Positions 1-8,604 of a DNA stretch of 64,000 nucleotides are shown piece by piece. Each line of letters starts with the position of its first letter. Positions within the stretch are counted from its first letter, which is position 1. A program made the position numbers and the translations under genes. The notes below the pieces were generated by a model that was not told the DNA's origin, ran no database searches, and saw only the letters and a program-made list of their open reading frames with translations. Source of the DNA: CAVZBT01 sp963773605. Its GTDB lineage: Bacteria > Acidobacteriota > UBA6911. The DNA lies in the NCBI GenBank assembly GCA_963773605.1, contig CAVZBT010000018.1:138850-202849 (forward strand). The letters are read 5' to 3'.

Positions 1-452
1 CCGAACAATCGTTTCGCCTGGCGCGGGTCGTAAATCAGGTTGGCGAAGATCCAGAACTGGCTGATCAGCAGAATGCCGACGGTAGTCCCGAGCAGGTAGA
101 AGGCCACCGACACCCAGTTGCCGCCGATGCGAAACATGAACCAGAACAAGATCAGCAGGCCCACGATACTGAACTGGGTGACCGGCAAACCCCAGCGCCG
201 CGGGAGGCGCCCGATCAGCCATCCGTAGCCGATCATGATAAAACCGATCAGAACGCCCGCGGCCAGCTGGACAAAGGGGATGTTGACCGACCCGAGGTTG
301 TCGATGACCTTGCTGCGCGTGACCGGCTTTATGACGTTGTAGCTCGCCATCGCGAAAAAAGAGTAGGCGAACATCAGGAGAGCGGTGGTGAATTCCCCGG
401 CTTCAAATCGGGCGAGTCGCGACACGATGCCCTTGGAAGGGGAGCGCTTCAT
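1..452 (-). CDS. NTP/NDP-exchange (ADP/ATP carrier-like) transporter, N-terminal part
   Basis: The first 150 codons of a membrane protein whose 3' part lies beyond the window edge. A basic N-terminus is followed by alternating hydrophobic helices (around residues 24-40, 57-76, 88-106 and 112-132). The final visible stretch, QFWIFANLIYDPRQAKRLFG, matches the conserved helix and DPRQAKRLFG loop of the bacterial/plastid ATP:ADP antiporter family (TLC/AAA family, related to MFS). In free-living bacteria the substrate of these proteins is usually unknown, so nucleotide exchange is inferred from family only. The ATG at 452 is preferred because GGAGG lies 5 nt upstream; an in-frame ATG at 464 would place that Shine-Dalgarno inside the gene. 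It lies about 110 bp downstream of the biotin carrier gene on the same strand. Confidence 0.72.
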   Translation of the reverse strand, partial: MKRSPSKGIVSRLARFEAGEFTTALLMFAYSFFAMASYNVIKPVTRSKVIDNLGSVNIPFVQLAAGVLIGFIMIGYGWLIGRLPRRWGLPVTQFSIVGLLILFWFMFRIGGNWVSVAFYLLGTTVGILLISQFWIFANLIYDPRQAKRLF

Positions 453-562
453 GCCTGCCTCCATGCGGCGGTTCCGTTATCGCGGTAGTTTAGCATTGGG
501 GCGCGGCGCGCACTTCGTGAAATCTGGGAGAGTTTCGTTCGAGGCCAGCGCTTAGGACCCGC

Positions 563-1060
563 CTACTCGAGCGTGATGAGGAGGTCTCCGGAAGCGACAG
601 TCTTCCCTTCCCTGACCCGGAGTTCCTTAACGGTCCCGCTCCTCGAGGCGCGGATTTCGTTCTGCATCTTCATCGCCTCGAGGACCAGCAGCGCCTGGTC
701 GCACGCCACCGCGTCCCCCGGCTTCACCAGGACGCGGATCACCTTCCCCGGCATGTCGGCCCGAATACGCTGCATGCCGCTCTGCGCCTCGTCCGCGCGC
801 GATCTCACGCCAAGGCGGCGCGGGTCGGTCAGGCGCACCCGGTACTTGCCCGACGCGCCGGTCACCGTACAGAAGTCGGAATCGAGAGCGACCGAAAGGC
901 CGTAGACCCGTCCGTTCAGGATCAACGAGTAGCTTCCATCCGGCAGGCGGACGCAGTCGCAGATTACCTCTTCGCCGCCGATGCGGATCGGGCCACTCCG
1001 CCCGCGGGAGGGGATTTCAATGCAAACTTTGACGTCTCCCGAACTTATCTCGAGAACCAT
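563..1060 (-). CDS. Biotin carboxyl carrier protein of an acyl-CoA carboxylase
   Basis: A 165-residue protein. The C-terminal half (about residues 95-165) is a biotinyl domain with the hallmark EAMKM at about 127-131; the lysine is the biotinylation site. It would shuttle carboxybiotin between the biotin carboxylase (1435-2955) and carboxyltransferase (3019-4569) encoded upstream on the same strand. The N-terminal 80 residues form a short beta-rich region of the kind found on stand-alone carriers of propionyl/methylcrotonyl-type carboxylases. The start is well supported: GAGGTGA lies 3 nt before the ATG. The gap to biotin carboxylase (about 375 bp) is unusually long for this operon and holds an antisense phosphatase fragment. 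Confidence 0.9.
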   Translation of the reverse strand: MVLEISSGDVKVCIEIPSRGRSGPIRIGGEEVICDCVRLPDGSYSLILNGRVYGLSVALDSDFCTVTGASGKYRVRLTDPRRLGVRSRADEAQSGMQRIRADMPGKVIRVLVKPGDAVACDQALLVLEAMKMQNEIRASRSGTVKELRVREGKTVASGDLLITLE

Positions 1061-1272
1061 CGGTCACCTCGTCGCGCGATCGCCGCGCGGTGCACAGCAG
1101 CGTAGCCAACGGGCGCGGGCTGGTCAAGGAGGCATCGCGGCGGCATTCAGATCGGAAGACCCCGGGCCAGCGCCGAAACGATTAGCCTCCCGACCTGCCC
1201 GGCGTAATATCCTTGTACCCCCTCCGGTCTCCTACGTACGCCGGCATCGCCTGCCGGAGCGGGAGCAAGCGC

Positions 1273-1437
1273 ATGGGCAATGGCCTGAAAGGGACACTTC
1301 TCGACATCGACGGGACCCTCGTCGACAGCAACAACGCGCATGCGCTCGCGTGGGAGGACGTCCTGCGGGAATTCGGCCACAATGTGCCGTTGGGGGCTAT
1401 TCGCCGGCTCATCGGGATGGGGGGGGACAAGCTCTTA
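1273..1437 (+). pseudogene. Truncated HAD-superfamily phosphatase (N-terminal fragment)
   Basis: An ATG at 1273, preceded by GGGAG about 10 nt upstream, opens a reading frame that begins like a HAD subfamily I phosphatase. It has the motif I sequence DIDGTLVDSN with the nucleophile/acid aspartate pair, then a cap-entry region ending RRLIGMGGDKLL. After about 55 codons the phosphatase resemblance stops abruptly. The frame stays open only because it runs antisense through the 3' end of the biotin carboxylase gene. None of the three frames downstream of 1437 continues the HAD fold. It is therefore a remnant, convergent with and slightly overlapping accC, and cannot encode a working enzyme. The break may be a deletion/inversion scar or an assembly join. 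Confidence 0.7.
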
Positions 1438-2955
1438 TCCAAGCGGACTGCGGCGGCGGCCCGGGTGGATGCCGGGCCGCAGGCTGATTTTCCACGCGCT
1501 CTCCCTGGTGCCGTTGGACGGCGCAGCGGGGGCCGCGGCATCTCTGTAGGCGAGGGCCGAGGCGACCGCAAGAGCTTCGATCGGGACCGGGCAGCCCGCA
1601 GCCGGTCGGGGCCGGCGGCGCAGGAACTCCTCGATAAAGCCGGTCGAAAGGTCGCCCGAGGTAAACTGCGGGTCTTTCAACAGTTCGGAAAAGAAACCAA
1701 GCGTCGTCTGTATCCCGTCGACCCGGTACTCCCCGATAGCCCGCTTCATGCGCGCGATCGCCTGGAACCTGTCCGAGCCGCAGGCCACGAGTTTGGCGAT
1801 CAGGGGGTCATAGTGGATCGGGACTTCCCACCCCTCGTATACGCCCGAATCGACCCGGATGCCCGGTCCCTGCGGTTCATGCAAGCGCACTATCCTGCCT
1901 GGCGAGGGGAGAAAGTCGCGCTCGGGATCCTCCGCGTAAACCCTGCACTCCAGGGCCCATCCCCTCTGCCGGACTTCGTCCTGGCGAACCGATAGCGGTG
2001 CGCCGGCGGCGATCCGGAACTGCTCGCAGACGAGGTCCAGGCCGGTGACGGCTTCGGTTACGGGGTGCTCCACCTGGAGACGGGTGTTCATCTCGAGGAA
2101 GTAGAAGTTGCGGTCATCGTCCATCAGGAACTCGACGGTCCCCGCGTTCTCGTAGTTGGCGGCGCGGGCCACCTTCAGCGCGGCCGCTCCCATGCGCTCC
2201 CGCAACTCCGCGTCCAGGAACGGGCTCGGGCTTTCCTCCAGCACCTTCTGGTGGCGCCGCTGGAGACTGCACTCGCGCTCGCCGAGGTGCACGGCGTTCC
2301 CGAACCGGTCCACCAAGACCTGGATCTCCACGTGCCGTGGCCGCGCGATGTACTTCTCGAGGTACACGGAGGGATCCCCAAACGCATTCAACGCCTCTGA
2401 GCTCGCCGCCTCGAAATCCGCCGCAAGCCGCGACTCCTCGCGCACGAGGCGCATTCCCTTCCCTCCGCCGCCGGCGACGGCCTTGAGCATGACCGGGTAG
2501 CCGATCCGGCCGGCTTCCGCGACCGCTTCCGGCAGCGAACTCAGGGAACGATACGTCCCCGGAACGAGCGGCACGCCGGACTTCAGCAGCACCGAGCGCG
2601 CGCCGGTTTTCGTCGCCATGAGCCTCATCGAGGCGGCGGCAGGGCCGACCATGGCGATGCCCGCATCGCAGCAGGCTTCGGCGAGGCGCGGGTTTTCCGA
2701 GAGAAAGCCGTATCCGGGGTGCACTGCGTCGCAACCGCTGCGCCGGGCGGCGTCGAGGATCTTTTCCACCGCCAGGTAGCTCTCGGCGGAGGGCGCCGGC
2801 CCGATCGGGTACGCCTCGTCGGCCAGGCGTACATGCAGGCCCGCTCGATCGGGTTCGGAGTATACGGCCACGGGCGAGATGCCCAGGTCCCGGCATGCGC
2901 GCACGATCCGCACCGCGATCTCGCCGCGGTTGGCGATGAGGACTTTTCGAAACAT
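1435..2955 (-). CDS. accC: Biotin carboxylase subunit of acyl-CoA carboxylase
   Basis: A 506-residue ATP-grasp enzyme that carboxylates biotin on the carrier protein using ATP and bicarbonate. Visible features are the N-terminal FRKVLIANRGEIAVRI segment, the glycine-rich ATP-binding loop AGGGGKGM (about residues 161-168), ERECSLQRRHQK (about 227-237) and the metal/substrate segment EMNTRLQVEHPVTE (288-301). The core is intact. The last 50-60 residues after the C-terminal domain are low-complexity and end in a basic tail whose stop codon overlaps the antisense HAD remnant, so the extreme C-terminus may have been altered. It starts 63 bp after the carboxyltransferase stop. Together with the carrier protein this makes a propionyl/methylcrotonyl/acetyl-CoA-type carboxylase; the acyl substrate cannot be read from sequence. 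Confidence 0.93.
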   Translation of the reverse strand: MFRKVLIANRGEIAVRIVRACRDLGISPVAVYSEPDRAGLHVRLADEAYPIGPAPSAESYLAVEKILDAARRSGCDAVHPGYGFLSENPRLAEACCDAGIAMVGPAAASMRLMATKTGARSVLLKSGVPLVPGTYRSLSSLPEAVAEAGRIGYPVMLKAVAGGGGKGMRLVREESRLAADFEAASSEALNAFGDPSVYLEKYIARPRHVEIQVLVDRFGNAVHLGERECSLQRRHQKVLEESPSPFLDAELRERMGAAALKVARAANYENAGTVEFLMDDDRNFYFLEMNTRLQVEHPVTEAVTGLDLVCEQFRIAAGAPLSVRQDEVRQRGWALECRVYAEDPERDFLPSPGRIVRLHEPQGPGIRVDSGVYEGWEVPIHYDPLIAKLVACGSDRFQAIARMKRAIGEYRVDGIQTTLGFFSELLKDPQFTSGDLSTGFIEEFLRRRPRPAAGCPVPIEALAVASALAYRDAAAPAAPSNGTRESAWKISLRPGIHPGRRRSPLG

Positions 2956-3018
2956 CGCGTTCGGTTTCCGTCAGCCGGGGGAAAGGGTGTTCCGGGGGCG
3001 GGACCTCTCCGCCGGCCT

Positions 3019-4569
3019 CTACAGCGGGATGTTCCCGTGCTTTCTGGCCGGGTTCGTGTCCCGCTTGGTTTCCAGCATGCGCAGCCCTGCGACCAGTTTC
3101 CGCCTCGTCAGCCGCGGTTCGATGACCTCGTCTATGAAGCCGCGCTGCGCCGCGATGTACGGCGAGGCGAACTTGCTGCGGAATTCCTCGACCTTGTCCG
3201 CGCGGAACCTGGCCGGGTCGGGCGACGATTTCAGCTCGTTGCGGTAGAGAATGTTGACGGCTCCCTCGGGTCCCATCACCGCAATTTCCGCGGTGGGGTA
3301 GGCGAAGTTCAGGTCGGTGCGGATGTGCTTGGAAGCCATCACGCAGTAGGCACCGCCGTAGGATTTGCGTGTGATCACCGTGATCTTCGGCACGGTCGCC
3401 TCGGCGAAAGCATACAGCAGCTTGGCCCCGTGTTTGATGATGCCGCCGAACTCCTGCGCCGTCCCCGGCAGGAAGCCGGGGACGTCTTCGAAGGTAATCA
3501 GCGGGATGTTGAAGGCGTCGCAGAAGCGGACGAAACGCGCCGCCTTGACGGAGGCGGAGATGTCCAGCGTCCCGGCCAGGTGCGCCGGCTGGTTGGCCAC
3601 GATCCCGACCGGGCGGCCGTCGAGCCGCGCAAACCCGACCACGATGTTCTTGGCGAAGTGCCTGTGCACCTCGAAGAAGCTGTCGGCGTCGACGACGGTG
3701 CGGATGAGCTCTTTGATGTCGTACGGCTGGTTGGGATCGGTCGGGACCATCGTGTTGAGCTTCTCATCTTCCCTGTCCCACGGGTCCGCGGACGGGCGCA
3801 CCGGCGGATCCTCCATGTTGTTGGCGGGCAGATAGCCGAGAAGTTCGCGGATCGTGGCCAGGCACTCCCGGTCGTCGGCGACGGCGAAGTGGGCGACGCC
3901 GCTGGTGGCGTTGTGGGTCAGGGCCCCCCCCAGGTTGTCCATCGAGACTTCCTCGTGGGTCACCGTCCGGATGACGTCGGGGCCTGTCACAAACATGTAG
4001 CTGGTATCCTTGACCATCAGGATAAAGTCGGTGATGGCTGGTGAGTACACCGCCCCGCCGGCACACGGCCCCATGATGGCCGAGATCTGGGGGATCACGC
4101 CGCTGGCGAGCGTGTTGCGGAGAAAAATGTCGGCGTACCCCCCCAGGCTGACGACGCCTTCCTGGATCCGGGCGCCGCCGGAATCGTTCAGGCCGATGAC
4201 GGGAACGCCCAGTTTCATCGCCATGTCCATCACTTTGCAGATTTTCTCCGCATAAGCCTCGCTGAGGCTGCCGCCGAAGACGGTAAAATCCTGGGCATAG
4301 ACATACACGGGCCGACCATCAATCCGGCCGTAGCCCGTCACAACGCCGTCCCCGGGGATCCGCTGCTCGGCCATGCCGAAGTCCGTGCAGCGGTGCTCGA
4401 CGAACTTGTCTGTTTCCTCGAAGGTGCCTTCGTCGAGCAGGAAGTGAATGCGCTCGCGGGCGGTCAGCTTCGAGGCCGCGTGTTGCCGCTGCAGCCGCTC
4501 GGGGCCACCCCCCAGTTCGGCGCGTCGGTGAAGCGCCTCCAGCTGTCTGAGCTTCTCTGCGATATCCAT
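3019..4569 (-). CDS. Acyl-CoA carboxylase carboxyltransferase subunit (PccB-like)
   Basis: A 516-residue enzyme of the single-chain carboxyltransferase family (propionyl-CoA carboxylase beta / methylcrotonyl beta type). It transfers the carboxyl group from biotin to an acyl-CoA. Two crotonase-fold halves are visible: the N-terminal half with GGSLSEAYAEK, NDSGGARIQEG and GPCAGGAVYSPA (the oxyanion and acyl-CoA pocket), and the C-terminal half with FEDVPGFLPG and KSYGGAYCVM, ending in a conserved EEFRSKFASPYIAAQRG segment. The length is normal. I chose the ATG at 4569 (MDIAEKL); a GTG at 4599 would add ten residues. It is preceded by 48 bp and the aldolase gene, and followed by biotin carboxylase, consistent with one operon for propionate, odd-chain or branched-chain acyl-CoA metabolism. 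Confidence 0.92.
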   Translation of the reverse strand: MDIAEKLRQLEALHRRAELGGGPERLQRQHAASKLTARERIHFLLDEGTFEETDKFVEHRCTDFGMAEQRIPGDGVVTGYGRIDGRPVYVYAQDFTVFGGSLSEAYAEKICKVMDMAMKLGVPVIGLNDSGGARIQEGVVSLGGYADIFLRNTLASGVIPQISAIMGPCAGGAVYSPAITDFILMVKDTSYMFVTGPDVIRTVTHEEVSMDNLGGALTHNATSGVAHFAVADDRECLATIRELLGYLPANNMEDPPVRPSADPWDREDEKLNTMVPTDPNQPYDIKELIRTVVDADSFFEVHRHFAKNIVVGFARLDGRPVGIVANQPAHLAGTLDISASVKAARFVRFCDAFNIPLITFEDVPGFLPGTAQEFGGIIKHGAKLLYAFAEATVPKITVITRKSYGGAYCVMASKHIRTDLNFAYPTAEIAVMGPEGAVNILYRNELKSSPDPARFRADKVEEFRSKFASPYIAAQRGFIDEVIEPRLTRRKLVAGLRMLETKRDTNPARKHGNIPL

Positions 4570-4617
4570 CTGGGCGCCGCGCTCCCCGCGGATAGGCACC
4601 GCATTCCCCGGGAGGGT

Positions 4618-5274
4618 TCACACGTGGGCCGGCTGGCGCACCTTCTCCCAATCCTTGAGGAAGCGCTCCAGCCCGACGTCGGTCAAAGGATGGTTCAGAA
4701 GCTGCTCCAGCACCTTGTAGGGCATGGTCGCCACGTCTGCTCCGAGGAGGGCAGCTTCACGAATGTGCAGCGGGCTTCGGCAGCTTGCGACCAGGATCCG
4801 GGTCGCAAAACTGTAGTTGCGGAAGATCTTCACAAGATCCGAAACCAGGCTCATCCCGACTTCGCTGACATCGTCGAGGCGGCCGACAAACGGCGAGACG
4901 TAGGCGGCGCCCAGTTTCGCAGCCACGAGCGCCTGGTTGGAGTTGAAGACCAGCGTGATGTTGGTACGGATGCCATCCCGCGACAACTGCTTCAGGGCCT
5001 TCATCCCCTCCTTGATCATGGGGAGTTTCACCACAATGTTCTTGTGCACCTTGGCCAGGTCGTAGGCTTCGCGCAGCATTCCGGCACTGTCGGTGGAGAC
5101 GACCTCCGCGCTGATCGGCCCGTCCACGATCGAGGCAATCTCGCGCAGAATGTCCTTGAAATCGCGTTTCTCCTTGGCCACCAGCGAAGGGTTCGTGGTC
5201 ACGCCGTCGATGAGACCGTACTCGGCCCCCTCCCTGATTTCGTCGATATTGGCGGTGTCCAGAAAGAATTTCAT
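4618..5274 (-). CDS. Fructose-6-phosphate aldolase / small transaldolase
   Basis: A 218-residue class I aldolase of the TalC/Fsa group. The opening MKFFLDTANIDEI, the TTNPSL motif, the Schiff-base lysine in IVVKLPM and the NITLVF strand are all present. The C-terminal ATMPYKVLEQLLNHPLTD is typical of the short transaldolase family (about 215-220 residues, TIM barrel, decameric). Family members are either transaldolases of the pentose phosphate pathway or fructose-6-phosphate aldolases, and sequence alone does not decide here. The ATG at 5274 is chosen because GGGGG lies 8 nt upstream and the protein then begins at the first beta strand. It heads the carboxylase gene run with a 48-bp gap, so cotranscription is likely although the pathway link is not obvious. 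Confidence 0.88.
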   Translation of the reverse strand: MKFFLDTANIDEIREGAEYGLIDGVTTNPSLVAKEKRDFKDILREIASIVDGPISAEVVSTDSAGMLREAYDLAKVHKNIVVKLPMIKEGMKALKQLSRDGIRTNITLVFNSNQALVAAKLGAAYVSPFVGRLDDVSEVGMSLVSDLVKIFRNYSFATRILVASCRSPLHIREAALLGADVATMPYKVLEQLLNHPLTDVGLERFLKDWEKVRQPAHV

Positions 5275-5339
5275 CGTAAATGCCCCCTTTGTCACGACAT
5301 CCTTAGTATCCATACTATCACACGGCAGAGACGAGCATA

Positions 5340-5451
5340 TGGAGTGCGGTGCCTCGGCACCGCTGTCTGGGTGTTGCCGGACCGGCAGGCGGCTGCGAAA
5401 GGTCGGCGCCCAGGCGCCGACCCCAAAGCGGCGTCGAGCCGCCGCACTCCA
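5340..5451. repeat. Palindromic intergenic element, copy A
   Basis: A 112-bp element bounded by inverted ends TGGAGTGCGG / CCGCACTCCA. It holds two nested hairpins: a left GGTGCCTCGGCACC arm and a right block containing GGTCGGCGCC-CAGGCGCCGACC. The right 52 bp (5400-5451) is the exact reverse complement of copy D at 50075-50126. It sits between the convergent-free gap upstream of the aldolase and the end of the lipoprotein gene. No transposase is nearby. It resembles a REP/MITE-like non-autonomous element. Confidence 0.85.
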
Positions 5452-5494
5452 TACAGCGCTTCCTGCCGGCAGGGACTATGTGCGTCCAGCAGAC

Positions 5495-6601
5495 TCAGGG
5501 GATTGTGACGGCGGCTTCGGCAGCCGGGCCTTCGTTGCCGTGGGTGTCTATGGCGTGGACGGAGTAGACATATTTCCGGCCCGGTTGCGCCTTGGCGTCG
5601 CGGTAGCTCGGCTCCTTGACCAATTCGGCCTCGAGCTGTTCACGCGGCGCGCCCTCGGCGACGCGGTAGATCCTGTAGCCGGCGACGTCGGCGCCCGGGG
5701 GTGCGGACCAGAGGAGGAACACGACCCCCGATTCCACGACCGCGTTGAGGTTGAGGGGCGCACCGGGCGGGAACGTGTCGCGCGTTGCGACCTCGAGGGC
5801 CGGCGAGGCCGCCGTTTCGGCGTAGGGTGTGGCGGTTCGCCCCACGATGCTGACCTTGTAGTAATAGGTTTTGTCCCAGTCGAACTCCCGGTCCTCGAAT
5901 TCCGGCTGCGGAAGCGGTTGGGCGTTGCGCGGCGCCCCGCTGAACACGTCGGAGGATTCCGAACGGTAGACGTTGTAGCCTGCGAGGTTGACCGGCTGGG
6001 ACCCGTCCACGTTCTTCGACGGCGCGTCCCAGGTCAACCGGATCCGGTCCTGGCCCAGGTCGAGGCGAACGCGGTCCGGCGGGGCCGGCAGGGGAATCGG
6101 TGCGATAACGACCTGGTTGGAGAGGCCTGCCGTTTCATTTTTCGCATTGATGAACCTGACGGCGTAGCGGAATGCCCGGGTGTAGGTCGTGGACGGGTCG
6201 GGAGAATTCAACTCGTCTTCGACCACCAGCCGGCCGTTTTTAGCCTTTGCGGCCAGCTCGGCGGGGGTCTTGGTCGCCAGCGGAGTCGCCCTCGCGAGAA
6301 ACACATCTTCCGGCAGCGGCGTTACGGCCATGCGATCGGGCTCGATGATCCTCAACACCTGCGCGGTGTCCGGTTCGGTCGCAGAGATGCCCGTCGTGTA
6401 TTGGGTCGGCAGCGTGACGGTGAGCAGGACGCGGCCCGCAAACTGGCGGGCCTCCAGGTCCGTTGCGGGCCGCAGGACATCGACGGACGGGGGCTGCGGG
6501 TCGCCTATCTTGGCGCAGCCCGCCGCGGCCAGGCAGAGGAGCGCCACGGCGACCACGGGGGGCGGGTTGAACCGCCAGGCGACGCGTTCCGTTTTGCGCA
6601 T
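5495..6601 (-). CDS. Fibronectin type III domain lipoprotein
   Basis: A 368-residue predicted outer-membrane or periplasmic lipoprotein. The basic N-terminus and hydrophobic stretch end in a lipobox LAAAGC, so lipidation at Cys29 or so is expected. The rest is beta-rich with at least two fibronectin type III repeats (about residues 170-270 and 275-368). These show the typical L.W..P....V.GY.VYR signature (RLTWDAPS..NLAGYNVYRSE and FLLWSAPPGADVAGYRIYRV). A region at 45-165 may be a third, diverged sandwich domain. Binding partner and role are unknown. The start ATG overlaps the hslU stop as TGATG, which suggests translational coupling to the HslUV protease genes, an unusual partnership for a lipoprotein. 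Confidence 0.8.
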   Translation of the reverse strand: MRKTERVAWRFNPPPVVAVALLCLAAAGCAKIGDPQPPSVDVLRPATDLEARQFAGRVLLTVTLPTQYTTGISATEPDTAQVLRIIEPDRMAVTPLPEDVFLARATPLATKTPAELAAKAKNGRLVVEDELNSPDPSTTYTRAFRYAVRFINAKNETAGLSNQVVIAPIPLPAPPDRVRLDLGQDRIRLTWDAPSKNVDGSQPVNLAGYNVYRSESSDVFSGAPRNAQPLPQPEFEDREFDWDKTYYYKVSIVGRTATPYAETAASPALEVATRDTFPPGAPLNLNAVVESGVVFLLWSAPPGADVAGYRIYRVAEGAPREQLEAELVKEPSYRDAKAQPGRKYVYSVHAIDTHGNEGPAAEAAVTIP

Positions 6602-7989
6602 CAGAGGATGTACCGGCTCATGTCCTTGTCCCGCACGATGGCGCCGAGCTTTTTCTGCACATACCTGGCATTGATGGTCACGGTCTTGTTCCGCAGTTCC
6701 GTTCCGCTGAACGAAACCTCCTCGAGCAAGGCCTCCATGATGGTGTGCAGGCGGCGGGCCCCGATGTTTTCGGTGGCTTCGTTCACCGCGTGAGCCACCT
6801 TCGACAGCTCGTGGATGGCGTCGTCCGTGAATCGAAGCCTGACCCCCTCGGTGGCCATGAGGGCCGTGTACTGCTTCACCAGTGCGGTTTTCGGTTCCTT
6901 GAGGATGCGGACGAAGTCCTCGGCGCCGAGCGCATTCATTTCGACCCTTATCGGAAACCGCCCCTGGATCTCGGGAATCAGGTCGGACGGCTTGGACACG
7001 TGAAACGCCCCGGCCGCGATGAACAGGATGTGGTCGGTGCGGAGCATGCCGTAGCGGGTGTTGACATTGGTTCCTTCGACAATCGGCAGGATGTCGCGCT
7101 GCACTCCTTCGCGGCTCACGTCGGGGCCATGCCCGCTCTCCCGCCCGGCAATCTTGTCGATCTCGTCGAGGAAGATGATGCCCCCCTGCTCGACCCGCTC
7201 CAGCGCCAGGCGGGCGACCTGTTCCATGTCGACGAGCTTTTGCTCTTCCTCCTGCATGATGTATTCGGCGGCTTCTTCGACCCGCATGCGGCGCCGTTTG
7301 GTTTTCCCTTCCGTCAGCCCCGCCAGGAGGTCCCGCATGTTGAACTGCAGCTCCTCCATGTTGGCACCCTCGAAAACCTGGAGGGAAAAGGGGTTGGACG
7401 GGTGCTCGTGGACCTCGAGTTCGATCATGCGGTGATCGAGACGGCCGGCACGCAGTTCGCGCCGCAGCTTCTCCCGCATACGTTCCAGCCGCGGCAAATC
7501 GGTCATCACCTTTTCGTCCGACCGTTGCTGCAGGTTCGGCAGGAGAATGTCGAGCAGCCGTTCCTCCGCATTCTGCTCCGCCTTCTCCTCGATCTCGCCG
7601 ATCTTCTCCATCCGCACCATCTCGACCGCGATCTCGACCAGGTCGCGGACCATGGACTCAACGTCACGGCCGACGTAGCCGATCTCCGTGAACTTGGTGG
7701 CCTCGATCTTGAGGAACGGAGAGTTGGCGAGGCGGGCGAGGCGCCGCGCGATTTCGGTTTTTCCGACGCCTGTCGGGCCGATCATGATGATGTTTTTCGG
7801 AGCAACTTCCTCGGCCATCTCTTCTTCGAGTTTCTGGCGGCGGATCCGGTTGCGGAGGGCTATGGCGACAGCTTTCTTGGCCTCGTGCTGGCCGACGACA
7901 TACTTGTCGAGCTCGGCCACGATCTCGCGCGGCGTCATTTCGTCCAAGCCGCGGCGGCGCGCAGCCTTCCTCCTGGTTTTCTGGGGCAT
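6601..7989 (-). CDS. hslU: HslU, ATPase subunit of the HslUV protease
   Basis: A 462-residue AAA+ unfoldase that feeds substrates to HslV in the cytoplasm. It shows the family start MTPREIVAELDKYVVGQ, Walker A GPTGVGKTE (71-79), the pore loop GYVGRDVES, an acidic/charged intermediate I-domain (about residues 110-250) and Walker B IIFLDEIDK. It also has the HslU-specific SREGVQRDILPIVEGT, the arginine-finger region GRFPIRVEM, sensor 2 IGARRLHT, and the conserved C-terminal tail ending RYIL, which docks into HslV. The start at 7989 was chosen at MPQKTRRK, about 60 bp after the hslV stop. The upstream in-frame codons overlap hslV and lack family similarity. The stop overlaps the start of the downstream lipoprotein gene. 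Confidence 0.95.
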   Translation of the reverse strand: MPQKTRRKAARRRGLDEMTPREIVAELDKYVVGQHEAKKAVAIALRNRIRRQKLEEEMAEEVAPKNIIMIGPTGVGKTEIARRLARLANSPFLKIEATKFTEIGYVGRDVESMVRDLVEIAVEMVRMEKIGEIEEKAEQNAEERLLDILLPNLQQRSDEKVMTDLPRLERMREKLRRELRAGRLDHRMIELEVHEHPSNPFSLQVFEGANMEELQFNMRDLLAGLTEGKTKRRRMRVEEAAEYIMQEEEQKLVDMEQVARLALERVEQGGIIFLDEIDKIAGRESGHGPDVSREGVQRDILPIVEGTNVNTRYGMLRTDHILFIAAGAFHVSKPSDLIPEIQGRFPIRVEMNALGAEDFVRILKEPKTALVKQYTALMATEGVRLRFTDDAIHELSKVAHAVNEATENIGARRLHTIMEALLEEVSFSGTELRNKTVTINARYVQKKLGAIVRDKDMSRYIL

Positions 7990-8050
7990 CAGTTCTCGGT
8001 CTTCAGGTTGGCGGCCGGGCAGCGGCCGTTGCGGGTGAGCATCGGGGTGA

Positions 8051-8596
8051 TCACAGCTCTTCGACGACGATTTCGGAATTCGTGAAAATGCATATCTCGC
8101 CTGCAATCTTCAGGCTCTCGAGCGCTATCTGGCTGGCGCTCAACTTGGTGTGGCGGAGCAACGCCCTGGCCGCGGCCAGCGCGAAATTCCCCCCGGAACC
8201 GACCGCCAGGATCCCGTCGTCCGGCTCGATCACGTCGCCGGTACCTGAAACCAGGTAGGTCGATTCCCCGTCCGTAGCCAGCAGGAAGGCCTCGAGGTGC
8301 CGCAACGCACGATCGGTCCGCCACTCCTGGGCCAGTTCCACGGCGGCCCGGCTCAGTTTTCCCTGGAACTGGTCCAGTTTCGCCTCGAGGCGGGCAAACA
8401 GCGCGAAGGCGTCGGCGGTGGCCCCCGCGAACCCGACCAGGACCGTGTCGTTGTGCAGCCGCCGGATTTTCCGTGCGGTCTGCTTGATGATCGCGTCGCC
8501 GAGCGTTACCTGGCCATCCCCGGCAATCGCGGTGTGTGCGCCGCGTTTGACGAGCAGGATGGTCGTCCCGTGATAGACTGCGCCGGATGAAGTCAT
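8051..8596 (-). CDS. hslV: HslV, proteolytic subunit of the HslUV protease
   Basis: A 181-residue N-terminal-nucleophile hydrolase related to proteasome beta subunits; dodecamers degrade proteins unfolded by HslU. The catalytic threonine should be Thr11 in YHG-TTILLVKRG, exposed by removal of the short propeptide MTSSGAVYHG. The family core follows: GDGQVTLGD, KIRRL, FAGATADAFALF, LATDGES and the glycine-rich GSGGNFALAAARAL. I place the start at the ATG at 8596 because a near-consensus sigma-70 promoter (TTGACA, 18 bp, TATACT) lies directly upstream. Initiation from the GTG at 8644 would need transcription from within that promoter. The transcript would begin essentially at the ATG, so hslV may be translated leaderless. 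hslU follows after about 60 bp. Confidence 0.94.
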   Translation of the reverse strand: MTSSGAVYHGTTILLVKRGAHTAIAGDGQVTLGDAIIKQTARKIRRLHNDTVLVGFAGATADAFALFARLEAKLDQFQGKLSRAAVELAQEWRTDRALRHLEAFLLATDGESTYLVSGTGDVIEPDDGILAVGSGGNFALAAARALLRHTKLSASQIALESLKIAGEICIFTNSEIVVEEL

Positions 8597-8604
8597 AGAC
8601 GGGG

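Noticed and set aside
1438..1995. Continuation of the HAD-phosphatase frame past 1437
   Set aside because: It is antisense to the 3' part of biotin carboxylase, and HAD similarity stops at MGGDKLL.
2719..4044. Plus-strand open frame opposite accC and the carboxyltransferase
   Set aside because: It spans two conserved antisense genes, and its sequence shows no domain.
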